Of a DNA stretch of 64,000 nucleotides, positions 11,968-25,139 are shown in pieces. Where the stretch lies: contig JAYKXP010000052.1 in assembly GCA_037176845.1 (NCBI GenBank), positions 124,001 to 188,000 of the forward strand, in the 5' to 3' direction. Position 1 is the first letter of the stretch; each line of letters begins with the position of its first letter. The DNA comes from Paramarasmius palmivorus (taxonomy: Eukaryota > Basidiomycota > Agaricomycetes > Agaricales > Marasmiaceae). The position numbers and the translations under genes are program-made. The notes under the pieces are model-generated. The model ran no database searches and was not told the DNA's origin. It worked only from the letters and a program-made list of their open reading frames with translations.

Positions 11968-13316
11968 TTACAAAGATTTCTTATTCTGAGTTAGCAACCA
12001 TTCAATCCCAGCGTTATAATCCTCCCTCCACTTGACAGCCTGCTTAATCGATACATAAAACGCATGGAATCCATGCGTAGTACCCGGATATCTAGGAAAA
12101 TCACACCGTTATGACTTGCCGGTACGAACGGACCAGAACAAATACGCACATCTCAAGCTTCGTAGGCACCCCAGCCTCTTTCAGCACCTTTTCGTACACT
12201 ATCCCATCGTCTCGCAAGGGGTCAAACCCGCATACTTGAATGAACGCTGGCGAAAGACCCTTGTGCGACGCAAGTAGAAGAGGAGACATTCGAGGATCTT
12301 CTGGTGGCGCGCCGTACCACTCTACAGTGCAACGTTAACTGCGAGATTAGTACAAAAATAGGAAGAGTAGCACGAACCGAATATTTCGTGTACGCGCTCA
12401 GCAGGAAGTGCCGGTGCATCTTTGTTCTGCTCCATTGACAAGAACAAGGATTTGTACCTGATCCAATAAAAATGGGTCGACTCGACGCATCCTCAATGAC
12501 CAGGGATAGACGTACTTTTCCGGATAGGCTTTGGGATGACACAATGAAGGAATTTGTAAAATCTGGCCTGTAATAGGCGTTTCCTCGAAGAATGGGTCAT
12601 CTCGAGTGAGGTGAGACAGAACTGCAGCTAGGTTGCCTCCAGCTGAAGTGCCTCCAACGATCAAGCCTTTCTTGACATCGGCCGAGAATTCTGCGGGGTG
12701 TTTGACGACCTGATTCATTGCCGCATCAGCATGATACCTGGAAACTTCGACTAGACGCTTACGTATTTCAACGCAGTGAGCACATCGTTTACTCCTGTCG
12801 GGAACGGGTTCTCAGGCGCTAGTCTAGGAGAGTGCAGAAATGAGTCGTGAGTATCATAGGCAGTGATGTACGCACCGGTATTCGCAATTGACGACCGAGA
12901 CGCGATGCTTTACACTAGTCGCCCTCAACGTGTAATCATCCATTTCGGCCTCTCCCAAGAACCATCCTGTGATTTAGTCAGCCACAAAGCCCTCGCAAGT
13001 GAAACCAAAAGTACTCACCTCCCCCATGAATCCAGAAAATCAATGGGAATTTCCCGTCCTCTCCGTCTTTTGGCACTGGTGTAACACACTTTGCCAAAAC
13101 TTCAACTCCATCATCAACGCGAATGAATCGGTCTGACGCTTTGTACTCATCAGCCGGAGGAAGAAACTGCTCCAGATTCTTCTTTATGATTGGCAACCCA
13201 AATTGTTTGTACCCATCTCGTTGTTCTTGAGGAGTGCTTTTAGTGTAAGGTGGCGAATTGGCAACGAGGGGTGCGAGTTCGGGGTCGATGGTGGATAGAT
13301 TGGTGTGTTCTGCCAT
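11968..13316 (-). CDS. HSL-type alpha/beta-hydrolase (esterase), right copy, intact (7 exons)
   Basis: Paralog of the left esterase, on the opposite strand. Exons are 13316-13019, 12966-12876, 12823-12763, 12709-12516, 12457-12378, 12321-12150 and 12091-11968 (298, 91, 61, 194, 80, 172 and 124 nt), giving 339 residues with no interruption. Motifs: FWIHGGG oxyanion loop, [12 protein letters not shown], nucleophile GTSAGGN (GXSXG), GFDPLRDDG with the acid residue, and [11 protein letters not shown] with the catalytic histidine. The residue before the nucleophile is threonine rather than the usual aspartate of GDSAG. There is no signal peptide. It ends about 200 nt past the hydrophobin stop, tail to tail. 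The family (hormone-sensitive-lipase-like, fold-3) is secure; the substrate is unknown. Confidence 0.9.
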
Positions 13317-14872
13317 GCTTGGTATACAGCTGCTTGGTTTCCTATGCCATTGCTATGCTGGGTTTATATACGCCTGGGATCGCGTCCTTACGGACTACAA
13401 ATGCCAGAAGTAGACCGGTTCCAACCGGTTCACAAGTTGCGGTGGGAAAGCATGGGTAACTGACGTTGGGCGGCAGTGGCGCCCCGGACAAGTCGGGTGG
13501 ATCTACCAGAAGGATACAGGAAACAGCTCGTGAAATGACTTGCCTTCTGTGAGTAGTAATTGAATTCGCGTCCTGAACCTAGTCATAACTGAGTCATTTC
13601 CCGGTTGGTATCGGGTTTTTCCTCACCTAGCGAGCCCGTTGTGCCATATGCTGATGCATCGTATTGATTATAGTGAACCGAGCCTTCCAAGTTTGAGGCA
13701 TGTGGACAGAACGTGAGATAAGGACTTGACTCGGAGAAGGACAGAACTAAGCGCGTTTCTTCAGATATTTCGCACGGTCAGGTGGAACGTTCCAGGGTCA
13801 AGATGACGTCAAGATCTGGACAAAACGCGTTCCTCAGAGTCAGTTCCTCTTTTGATTCGCAATCTTCAGTCACTCAGCACTGTCTTCGAGGCTCGAGCTT
13901 TGCTACCGCTTCCGTCTTCCATTGACCAAGCACTCGTTTTTGCCTCGTCTGAAGCTGCAGTGTATCTCTGAACCTCGGGTTGTTGTCACATCCTACGGTA
14001 TCATTCGCATGCAGGAAAGCCTTTCGTTCACTTCCCGGTGTAATCTCGACTGTATAGGTCTGTAGGCCCAGCCGCTGCGCTAGTAAGCTGGGACCCTACC
14101 TTACACGATCGACTGTCATTAAATACTTGCAATGAGTAGTTATGAGTCTACCCAGACCCGAACTTTCCAAGGACACCAAACCCGGTTAACGTTTCTCCTA
14201 CTATCGAAACCCGCACGTCCTCCTTTCTCCGTATCACTCTGGACGTATCAAGTACGGTTATACTAGATCTGCTTTTGGCTACAAGTCGTGAGTACCAGAT
14301 CAGGTAATCGCAACGACATCCATCTGAAAGGTTGCCTCAGAGGAACCTTGTGAGTTGTCTTGTTCATATTTCCAGGCCAAGATCTCTGCAGGTACGATCA
14401 AAGCAAGATGTATAAGAAAGTGACGGATACATATAGAAAGATATGTGTACTTGAATGAACTTGAAAATCAATTGCCGTATCCAAAGTCCATTGTTTGGAG
14501 CGCTTAACGATTACGTCAACACTGAGGTGCACAAACAAGGTGTACAAACAAACGGTTTGCTCGTTTCCCTCGTCCTGCATGTTCCTCAACGGCATTTCTC
14601 AGTTCTCGACATCGTTTATCGGCCCATGGAATGCCCTGGCATCACTAAAGCCACCGTAGGGCAGGGGGGATTGACAAAGCAAGGGCAAGCAAAGGGCGGA
14701 CAATGAAGACAATAAACCTTCGGAGGACCTTCCTAATTTGGACAGAACAAAAGAACAATGAACTGGCTGCAAAACAATAGAAATGGGACGGTGCAGAGCT
14801 CTGTCCGCTCATTTTTCGTTCTTTCTCTCTTACCACGACATACGACGACGCTGGACGACCTCTAACTAAACC
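13317..14872. other. 1.55-kb divergent intergenic region
   Basis: This separates the right esterase and the ABC exporter, which point away from each other. No gene is supported. Apart from the esterase TATA box I see only short open frames without motifs. Confidence 0.5.
13361..13370 (-). promoter_or_regulatory. TATA box of the right esterase gene
   Basis: On the minus strand this reads TATATAAACC, about 45-54 nt before the ATG at 13316. It is identical in sequence and nearly identical in position to the element before the left copy. Confidence 0.65.
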
Positions 14873-17800
14873 ATGAACGCGACGCCTTGCTCAATTTCGA
14901 CCCTCTTCTCCTTCCTCACTCGTCGCCAGCTCCTCGTCTTCCTACTTCCCGCAATCTTTGTCTCAATATGCTCAGGCTTCATCCCACCCATCATGACAGT
15001 CATCATTGGCCAGGTCTTTCGCGCATTCTCCCTCTTCCCACTTCCACCCATCACACCAACCGATGATGACAAGCATGCTTTACTCTCATCTGTCGGCATG
15101 TCCGCCGTCCAACTCGTCGGCCTTGCAGCAGCAAGTGTCGCCTTTAGCAGCTTGACAAGTTTCCTATGGGTTTCTGTGGCAGAACACAACACCAAATCTC
15201 TCCGACTAGCCATCTATTCCTCACTCATTCGCCGGCCAATGGCATTCTACGATTCACGCGACCCAGGAAGTCTACTTGCATCTTTCACAAACGATGCAGA
15301 TGCAGTCAGGCTAGCGACAGGATTGGCTAGTGGGCTACTCATCCAACATTTAACAACGACAATCGTAGCCCTCGTGTTGGCCTTCACACAAAGCCCATTG
15401 CTCACATTGCTCACATTATCCGCGATACCCCTTCTCACCATTGTCCAAGCCGCAAGTCAAATCTCCAGCGGCAGATTCATCTCCGAGGAACGAAACATCC
15501 TCTCCGACCTCACTGCACACATCACATCCACACTCTCACTCTTACCAACTATCCGACTCTTCTCTTTACATTCCACACCCCTTAACACTCTTACACACAT
15601 CCACCAAGCACTCACCCGTACCGACAAACGTATCAACACAACCTTTGCTCTCTCCTCATCCCTCACCGAACTCCTCATCATGGGCATGTTCGTTCAAGCC
15701 TTTTGGTTCGGTTCTACCCTTGTTCGACAGGGCAAGGTAGACGTCGGAGGTGTCATGAGTGTGTTCTGGGCTTGCCTCGTCGCATCGAGTAACCTCCAGA
15801 TGGCTGTTGCTCAACTGGCAGGTCTTCAAAGGGGACGTGTGGCTTTGGGTGGTTTGCATGGCAAGGAAGGCTTGCTCGCTGCACAAGAAGAGCAGAATGA
15901 GATGCCACCTAGTCCAACAGGGTCGACGTTCAAGATGAGGAAGATTAACCCTAATGGGCCCGTGAAGGGGGAGATGACGCTGCATGATGTGTCGTTTTCC
16001 TATCCAGGCAGTGAAGGAAACAAAACCCAAGCACTAAAGGACATCGAGTTGTTCATCCCAGCCGGTGAAACCACTTTCCTGGTCGGCGCTTCTGGCTCTG
16101 GAAAGTCGAGTTTGGCGGGTTTGTTGGCGGGGCACTACGCACCTGAGGTAAATACTTCTCTAGTCCTTGCAATGAATAAGTACTGACCATCTCTACAGAA
16201 CGGCCAAATCCTTTTGGACGATCAAGATCTAGCATACCTCGACGAATCGTACATCCGTGAACACGTTGGTGTGGTCTCACAAGGTGTACCACCTATCCTG
16301 CCCGGCGAATCAATACACTTTAACATCGCCATCGGGCTTCCCCAAAACCAAGAACAAGTGACCAGAGCGCAGGTTATCGATGCATGCCGTGCAGCTCTTT
16401 TACACGACTTTATCCGTGACCTCCCAGATGGCTATGACACTATCCTCGGAGCACCACCCATGGCCTCTGAAGAGAAACCCATCGAGTTTGAAGGTGGTGT
16501 CAGTGCTTCTGGAGGTGTCTATCTGTCTCCTGGTCAACTTCAACGTCTTTCATTGGCACGAGCCTACCTTCGAAATCCCCCAGTCCTTATTCTGGACGAA
16601 CCAACGAGCGCCCTGGATCCAGTCGGTAGAGAGCTGGTGATGAGCGCTTTGAGGGAGTGGAGAAGGGGAAAGACGAGTGTTGTTGTTGGACATGAGTTTG
16701 GGTTTGGAGAGGTGAGTTATTACCATGTATAACGTTCAAGACACAGGTACTAACGCTCACATGTAGACTGCAATGATCCAGCCCAACGACTTTGTCTATG
16801 TGTTGAAAGATGGCGAAGTTGCCGAATGTGGTTTCCGTTCTGATTTGGAGAACATCAAGGGCGGTGAGTTTGTCAGACTTCTGAGAGTAATGAGAGGCGA
16901 AGAGGAGGACATCGATGGTAAGTTTCTCCGGTCAGAATGAAGGACTGAAGCTAATCAGGTACCATAGATGAAGAGGAGTATGAGGAAGAAGAGGAAGCTC
17001 TTCCAACGTACAGACAATCCCAACTCCTCGAAGAACGCAGACAATCCTTACATCCTAGGTTGACATTGGCCAGTGGCGTCGCTGGGTGGATGTTGGACGT
17101 CGTCAACGATCTCACTTCTTCCAATACCACCTCCAGGGAATCCCTTCTCCCTACTGCAGCCAACTCCAGGAGAAATACCTTCAACCCACGTCCGCTCTCT
17201 CGCATTCCTCCTGTACCTCCGCTCAACCTCACCAACGCAAACAAACTGAGAAAGTCAGCGAGTTTGGAACAACTCTCGCCTACGGTTGAAAGAAGCCGAC
17301 GAGCTAGTTTACAGTTCACACCGACATCGCCTTCCTTTTCCAAGCAGTCGTTCGTAACTGAAGACGATGACGAGTTTGAGCAAGAGAAGGATGTGATTGA
17401 GATGTCTGGGCGTGCAGCACAGAGGAGAGCTAGGCCTGTTAGACGGACTAGGAACGCTGGAGTGCTTGAAATTAAGGTGGAGAAGCCCCAGGACGCAAGC
17501 TCGGAGACGGCGCAAGGTCCCCCGCCTGGTTTGTTCAGGACGCTCAAGAGGATCTTCCCAACAATCCAACGGAGGCGTTTACCTGTTATTGTCCTTGGAT
17601 TGTTCGCTGCGCTCGCCAGCGGTGCGATGATCCCGACGTTCTCGTTCCTACTCTCCAGGCTACTTTTCCTCGTGTCGATCATTCCGTCATCGACACCTCC
17701 AGCAAAGGAAGAGGTGAACAAGTGGGGCGGGATCGTCCTGAGCATTGTTGTCCTCGATGGATTCCTGATTGGACTCAAGTTTTGGTTAAACGAAGGCGAA

Positions 17801-19400
17801 AGTGGGAGGTGGGTGTGTAACGTTCGGGAGAGAGTGATGAAAGGTGTTGTCGGTGTTGAGAGGAGTTGGTGGGATGCATCCACTTCCAACGTCAACTCTG
17901 GTTCCAAGGAAGGAAAGGCCAACGGATACACACCTATGGGACTTGTACCCGTGATTACAACTACCTTGCCGTTGATCAGGCCGTTGTTGTCCTTGATCCT
18001 GCCTCAATCGTTGACTACGCTCTCCATCTTTTCTATCTCCCTTCTCCTAGCGCTGATCCGAGGCTGGGAACTCACTTTGACTGGTATCGCACTCGTCCCA
18101 GTCTTCTTGGGTGTCATGACTCTCCAAGGCCGACTTGTCGCTGCCCAGGAATCACGTATCCTCCGCGCCAAAGATCGTATCGCAAACGAACTCGTTTTAT
18201 TCGTTTCGGCTGTCAAGGGAATCCGCGGAGCCGGTCTACAACACACTTACACTCAACGTATGGACGACGCCGTTAGGGAGTCGTGCAGAGTTGGTGTCAG
18301 AGGCGCGTTTGTGGAAGGTGCAACGTTAGGTGTCGCGAGCGCGTTAATCTACCTCAGTGAGGGTGTCTTGTTCTATGTTGGAGCAGTGTTGGTTAGTGGA
18401 GGAAGAGTTCCATATGTGAAGATGGTGGAGACGTTGAACCTGGTGGTGTTCGCTGTCAGTATTGGAGGCCAAGGCGTTGGGTTCAGTGAGTGCTTCTCAT
18501 GCAAGTACAAGTTTCTCTGTACTGACTTTGCTTTTAGTCAACAAAATCGCCAAGACACTTGAGGCGACCGATCAGATCATGCGCTTACTCGAGGATGTCG
18601 AGAGGTATCCTAGAACCCAAAATCCGGCCAAGTTCATTCCTTCGCTTTCCCAATCACGGAGCTACGAAGTCCACTTTGACAATGTCTCGTTCGCCTACCC
18701 ATCCGCACCCACCGAACGAGTACTCAGGGACATTAACTTTACTTTACGACCTGGAGAGTTGCTCGCCGTTGTTGGAAGTAGTGGTGGCGGCAAGAGTACC
18801 TTGAGCGGTTTACTCGAAGGAGAACTCGTTCCTACCTCTGGTCGTATCGTCTTGCGCAAGGAAAAAAGCGACGAAGAGTACGATTTAAGGGAAATCGACG
18901 TGAAATGGTGGCGAGCTCAGATGGGTGTTGTCGATCAGGGCAACACGCTGTTCCCAGAACTCTCGGTCATGGATAACGTCCAGCTTTCCTCTGCCCAGGT
19001 GGAGTTAAGCAGGTACACCTGGCTCACCGATATCCCAAATGAAGGAAAGAGCAAGGCAAAAGAGTTATCTGGAGGACAAGCTCAACGCGTGATGATTGCT
19101 CGTGCATTGGAGAGGGTGCCTAGTGCCAGGGTCTTGGTAATGGATGAACCCACGAGCGCATTGGACGCCATCAGGGAAGAAGGGGTGTTGACGAGCTTGA
19201 GAGATTACATTGAACAGGACGGAGAGAGGATGGGTATGATGGTGTCACATAGGTTACCTGCGATGAAGGCAGCGAGTAGGATCCTAGTGTTGGATGGTGG
19301 ACGCGTGGTTGAGGAGGGGACGTTCAATCAGTTAATGGAATGCCCCAGTGACGAGGGGGTGTTCAAGAGGTTGGCAAGTGGCGGTGTCTGGGGAGTGTAA
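14873..19400 (+). CDS. STE6-like: Full-length ABC exporter of the Ste6 / ABCB type (5 exons)
   Basis: Two fused half-transporters, each a six-helix membrane domain plus a nucleotide-binding domain (NBD). Such proteins export farnesylated mating pheromone in fungi and are close to multidrug ABCB pumps. Exons are 14873-16147, 16199-16711, 16767-16917, 16968-18485 and 18538-19400, joining in frame to 1439 residues. NBD1: Walker A GASGSGKSS (~405), signature LSPGQ (~534), then LILDEPTSALD; its switch-loop histidine is in VVVGHEF. NBD2: Walker A GSSGGGKST (~1231), canonical LSGGQ (~1328), VMDEPTSALD (~1353) and a normal SHR H-loop. NBD1 therefore departs from consensus at the signature glycine. 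A long acidic and Ser/Pro-rich linker (~650-830) separates the halves. No pheromone-precursor or receptor gene was seen nearby, so the pheromone role is inferred only from family. Confidence 0.88.
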
Positions 19401-19862
19401 TCTCAGGTTGCTGGCAGCTTGAGGTTGCGGCCTGTTACGGTGTCTTTACTATTTCTATTGGGGTTTTCTTCTCTCACATTCATCATCATCAACACAACTA
19501 GCGGCACCCTTGACGACTCTGCATCACATCTCAATGACTACTGTACCATTTTTTGAATGCTATTTCACGCCTGCTTATGACACTTTAGCTTTACTTTTAC
19601 AATTCCAAGGATGAATGCCAACAATTGTACTTTTTACACTTACATACCATTTATGCTGTATCGTTTTAGGATAGACGGAATGAAATTGATCACTGATTTC
19701 AACGTTCACTTGTGTTCTAGATTGGTGCCACCAATATGGGCTGAGTTCGTTGGACAACACTAGCTAAACCATCATGAACTGAACTTGGACAAGTCCGAGT
19801 CGTATAATGAATGAATAGGAATGAGTTATGCAAGTCCTATCATGTAACACCATCGTACAGGT
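19401..19862. other. Convergent 3' region between the exporter and the protease
   Basis: This 462-nt tail-to-tail spacer should contain both 3' untranslated regions. It is AT-rich in places. I see no gene. Confidence 0.5.
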
Positions 19863-22800
19863 CTAGTTACCGGGATAAATGCCTACAATGGGACTGAGCC
19901 AACTTTCATAATCTTCCGCCTTGGTCGGGTCACCCGTAACCTTTAGGGCACGCACTAAGAGTCGATAGCTTCCATTCGGGATCCTAGTGCCGTTCGCAAA
20001 CGTAGGGGAGTTGAAAGGGTATATGCTGACCGCATTGCCACTCAGAAGGTCCTAAAGTGATGCAAAGTAATCATGCAAGTAAACATTGGCATATTGACAT
20101 CGGCACTCACGGAGGTCTGCCTTGGCATGAAGGGGAACTCTACGATAGGTCCAACAGTCTTCAGTTGGTCAAAAGTACCTCCGTCGTGGTGGCCTGGGAA
20201 AGTCAGCAGAGGCTTCAACTCCAAATTGATACGTATATCGAGACCACGCCGAGCAATTGTGGGTTCGATGTCAGTGTCGACATCTACGAGGTCGATTCGA
20301 AGTGTTCTTGTGCCAAAAGCAAGCCTGGCACCATCCGTGAACTCAAGCAACAACGTAAAACATCATCGTAGCACATACCGTGTCCACACTTGTGGAAAAT
20401 CAGATGTAGCGTTGTCGAATGTAAAATTAGTCGGCACGTCGATTTCATCGCTATCTTTTACAAGAAGCGGGAATTGGAGACCAAGAAAGTCTGTATCGTC
20501 CATGACCTTTTTATCGTAGAGCGTTGCTGCCAGACCAAGGTAAGCTACGTGCAGCTGCTCCTCTTCATCGGTCAGTTGGATGAAGCCAGAGTACACCGGA
20601 AAAGTGGTTTGATCAATATCGGCTGGTGGGGTGAAGGTTGCGGTGAAGGTCTGCGTTTGACCAGAACCTACGGTCAAAGATGATCCGCAGCTAAAGGACA
20701 CCGATGCAAAGTCTTTAGTCAAAGGAACTGGTCCGTCGGCTACGAGGATACTGCCCTAAATCAGAACCGGCGTGAGCATATGTTCGGAAGTGGATGAAAG
20801 GTACTTACTGATCTGACAGTGATGGCAGTGCCAGCGGGTACATGAGTGAGCTGGTAAACTTTCTCTGACGCGCCTTGGTTCCGAACGGTTATGATATGCC
20901 TAGACGATGACAAGTTAGTAGTTAGTCATCAACTAATTCATGATCAACCGTCCGAGTCAACGTACTCTCCTCTAAAGTATGCAGTGTCATTGATGACCAA
21001 CTCAGCGGGGGATACCGATGTGGTTGTCCGCATGGCATCGAAGACATTAATCAAGCCTGCCCCCTGCTGAGTCAAAGTCTGCAGAGGATCGTCTTCCGAG
21101 TGATTGGATGCGAGTGGCTTTGCAGTCGTTTCAAGCAAAGTCATCATTCCAGTGGCGACGTCGGCAGATTTGCCTTTGGCGGCGAGGAGAAGTGCTGCGC
21201 TGCCTGCAACAAAGGGCGTCGCCATGCTGTGTGATGTTAATTCTGTGAGGCCAGGATGGCACGGAAGGTTAGAGGAACCTCACCTAGTTCCTGAAGCGAG
21301 GGCATACTCTCCGAGTGGCATTGGCCATGTAGAAACGCTAAAGCGATTTCAGGTATGAAACACCTTGCAGCTGAATGTACTCACATATTACCTCCAGGTG
21401 CCGCAACCGAAGGTTTGAAGAGAAAATCGTTTGTAGGTCCGTAGCTGAAAAGTGGTATACTCAATATTATGACATACAGGGGTCTGAAGGCGACACCCAC
21501 CTAGTGAAGTAGGAGATGAGACCACCAGCTTCGAGTGGAAACTGTTCGATCCCGCCGCTTTGAGGGAAGGAGATTGTAATAGATGTACCAGCTTCAAATT
21601 CACGGACAAGCTAGTGGATCTGTTCAGCTCACTCGACAAGATTGCTCGTTAGACGCCCTTACAAAATCGCCATCTATAGCTTGAATTGCAATAGCCGTAA
21701 AATCTTCAACAAAATAGGTAAGAGGGCCAAATGCGTCACTGAACAATCAAAATGAGCATGTGTCAGTCGAATGTTCGACCTGGCTTACCCATAAACAAAT
21801 GCGAGGTCTGCGCCTTTGGCCTTCAGGTTATTTACTTTGGTATTCACAGCGCAGGACCCCGCTTTGAGAACCTGTTTGGTGACATGAATATGACCGAATA
21901 CGGAGGAGTAACGATGCACCTACAACGAGGGTACCTGAAAGGTTGGGGGCGTCTTCAGGGAGGCGACCACAGGCGTACGATGTATTTGAGGTGGCGTAGA
22001 TGGGTAAGGGCTCAGTAATGTTAATCGGAAGGATGTCGTAGTACAGAATTGGGTCATGGTCTGCGCCGTGGACTGTTGCAGTGCGTAACGGGATGAAGGT
22101 GCTATTTCAACATTGTAATGGATGAGCAACGGTGAGGGTGGCATGGTGGTACAAGACGTACTTGTCCGAGCTGGCCACATTGATGATGTCTTTGCCCCCA
22201 CCAGGAGTAGAAGCGTACCAAGAGCCATATTCTCCCTAGAAAGAGTTCTAGATGTTATAGCAATGGCACACAGATGAATAATGTACCTGGTTTCCCGCAG
22301 CAATGGTCACGACCGTACCGCTACTCGCAATTCGGCTGGCGACCACAGATGAGGTTGTTTCGGACCATCCACTTGGCCCAGCAATAGAAAGCGTCAAAAT
22401 GTCATTACCATCCCGGACACCCATCAACAAGGCATCGACAAGTACTGTAATTAGTCAAGTATGTTTGCCAGTCCGGATTCGGTAGTACACTCACCATCGT
22501 CGGTCACAACTCCAGTGCAACCAAATACTCTGTAGGCTGTCAACGTCGCCTCGTATGCTACACCACTAATATTGAAGGGGTTGGATCCTGGATTGGCTCC
22601 AATGATCCCCGCAACATGTGTCCCGTGACCTTGCGGAATTGCTGAGTGCAAGGGTAGCAATACTACACATGGAACTTACCGGAACATTGATCAAGGGGAA
22701 GTTCGTCTGGGACGGGCGTGTTTGTACCTGAGCCAGGACGTGAACAAACTGAAATGTGCGGCAAAGACGAAGTTGCACAATCACCATTGTAATTGTCCCC

Positions 22801-23707
22801 TACAAGATCATACCCTCCGACAACCTTGAAGCCATCGCCAAACCCACCACCAAGAGCAGGGTGAGTATAATCGATACCTAATCTTGATGCTCGTGAAACA
22901 AGGAGTGGAACAACAAACTCGAATTACCGGTGTCGATTATTCCAATCTTGATGCCCTTTCCAGTGATTCCTTGGGCATGCACTTTATCAACACCCTGTCC
23001 TGTGTTAACGTTAGCTTTGTGAAGCTAATGAGCTGCTCACTGTGAGAACATGTGTCGACTGTAAATCCGGGGGTAAAGAGGGATCATTAACGTCAGGCGC
23101 TACAATATTTTTCATGGTTCTACAAGTCCTACTGAGTGATGCGTCGCTCGAGGCTAGGAGGCAGCTCACGTTGGACGTTCCACAAATTGTACAGGGCGAA
23201 TTGCCTTTATCCCAGGCATTGCAGCCAGAGCCGCGGCATCCTGCAGTCACATTAAAATCCAGACCAGGTATTGTGCTCGGGAAGAACTCACCTCTGCGGT
23301 CTGAGAGTCGGAACAGGATCAGCAAGACTAGTACTCGGAGGGGGACTGAGACGTATACACCTGAAGCTCAAGAACGCTCCCGACAAAAAGGTCAGGGACA
23401 TCGTACTCCTTGGCGACCTTGAACTCGATGGCACGAGACTGCAGTTCACTGTACACCCGCTTATGGAAAGATCCATCCTAGGACAAGGAAAACTGATAAG
23501 CCCAACTGAACGAGTTCGAGGCATTCGAGTACGCACTGATATTTTAGATGATAGGAGGCCACTACTTTGGTCGACTTCAATGATGTACCGGTTTGGCACA
23601 AGAGGAAAAGCTTGACCATCCTCCAACGACGAAAGAGAAGGGATAGCGAAAGCGGTGTGAATAATAAGAGAAAGGAGGGCAAATTTAAGAGAATGGCGTG
23701 GTCCCAT
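19863..23707 (-). CDS. Secreted subtilisin-like serine protease (S8A) with PA insert, many introns
   Basis: An extracellular endoprotease of roughly 900 residues interrupted by more than ten short introns. The ATG at 23707 starts a signal peptide ending near IIHTAFA. A propeptide region (VPNRYIIEVDQ onward) follows. Catalytic Asp is in IGIIDTG, His in GHGTHVAGI, and Ser in GTSMATPFVAG, the last split by an intron (AG|C). An AAGN block provides the likely oxyanion asparagine. Between His and Ser lies a protease-associated (PA) domain (around CGRLPEDAPNLSGTLV). C-terminal to the Ser is an Fn3-like beta-sandwich region (FTATFTPPADIDQTTFPV), the layout of Vpr / C5a-peptidase-type subtilases. The protein ends in PIVGIYPGN. 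I found no frame break. Role: nutrient or host/substrate protein degradation, by family. Confidence 0.9.
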
Positions 23708-25139
23708 GTTGGGTGAGCAGAAAGACGAATGCCTGACGAAGTCGTCGACGCATTCAATCCTTATAAAGCGCCATCCCTGACAAGAATCAGCAGGGGATAT
23801 TATAACAGCGAGGTTTGCGAAGGGTAAGCTCGCTAAAGTTCTGCAATTGATTTTGATAGGTTCTGGGGTTCGTGAGATCCACCGAGACCCATAAGTGTGG
23901 ACAGTGTTTATTCTTCCACATTGCACACTATTTAACGAAGTTAACAAATGTCAAAGAAGTCGGCGAACATACATACACCATTTATATAGCCATGTTGACT
24001 CCCGCTTTCGTTCGGATTGTTGAAGTGGATGAAATAAAATCAAGATTCAAAGGCGCAGACCAATTTATCCGGCACGATTGTGGTCATTCATGAAATTAGT
24101 AAGTAGCAGGTTACTCCAATCGTTGATCGGAATAAGGACTAGCGGTGCGGTGCAGTGTAACATTCTCGGCAATAGCCCAGTCTTGGCTTGCACTGTCGAC
24201 AAGGTCAGTAAAATCTACTGTCATTTCCCTGATCTCAAATGTACGGTCAGTTACTCACAATCGTTTAGGTGTCAGATTCGTTCATAGTACAGTCCGTCGC
24301 GAGCCTCAATCCCATGAACGAACTCATGGATATGTCACGGATATGCCTTAATTCGGTCGCCCAAAGGACAAGATGGTCAGGCCGTTACCCGAAATGATGG
24401 CCTACAGGCAAATGCAATGTCCATAACGAATTCCGCAGCGATTTGATTCTGTTCTCGTTCTGTTCAGACATGCCCAGTAGCGTTAAACGGCTTTAACTTA
24501 AAGTAAAGGTTCTTATATGCCTATAGAAAACGACTTACTCGAAGATGACTGGGAGAACGTATTCGCTCGTATACGGCGAAAACTCAAAAGTCGTGAGCAA
24601 TACGTCAAAGATGGCTGCCTACGTGTTGCGGCTGAAACGTTGACGTTGGAATCTTGAAATGGTATGGAAGAAAGAGTCACTAGTAGGACGCCGACCCAGC
24701 AGTTTTCGCTTACCTTTCTGTCTATAGAGAAGCCCACAAGCAGGGGACGGATTCCAGCCAAAATGGACCGACCAGAGGAGAAAAAGACTAAAGTGGAATG
24801 TGACCAAAATGTGAAGATCATGATGATGATGTAAGCAGGAAGCTTCCAGCTCGCGATCGAAGCGTCTTGGCAACGGCAAGACTCTTCTGGCTCTTTCGGT
24901 CAAGCGAACTATCCCTGCACTTGTAAGTAGTGCCACAGAGCGCCGCTCATTCTTGGGTCTCGATCTCAACTCCCCCAACAGCAAAGTCATGGTCGTCTGT
25001 CGGCCTTGACAGCAAATGCTTACCGAATTCGAGGAGGAGAAGTGGCCACCCGCGTTGCCTGCACAGAATCATCAGCTGATTCACGCTACGGAAGCAACAC
25101 AGATGGCGCAGAACGCTCGTACTTGTTGGATATCGATTC
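23708..25139. other. 1.4-kb gene-poor stretch
   Basis: Upstream of the protease and before the esterase relic. A minus-strand open frame at about 24619-24990 has no recognisable motif or start context. I see nothing I can call a gene. Confidence 0.45.

Noticed and set aside
16951..17931. 326-codon antisense open frame across the exporter linker
   Set aside because: It is the mirror image of the acidic, Ser/Thr-rich coding strand, which the exporter explains fully.
24619..24990. 123-codon minus-strand open frame
   Set aside because: No motif and a second frame overlaps it; looks like chance.
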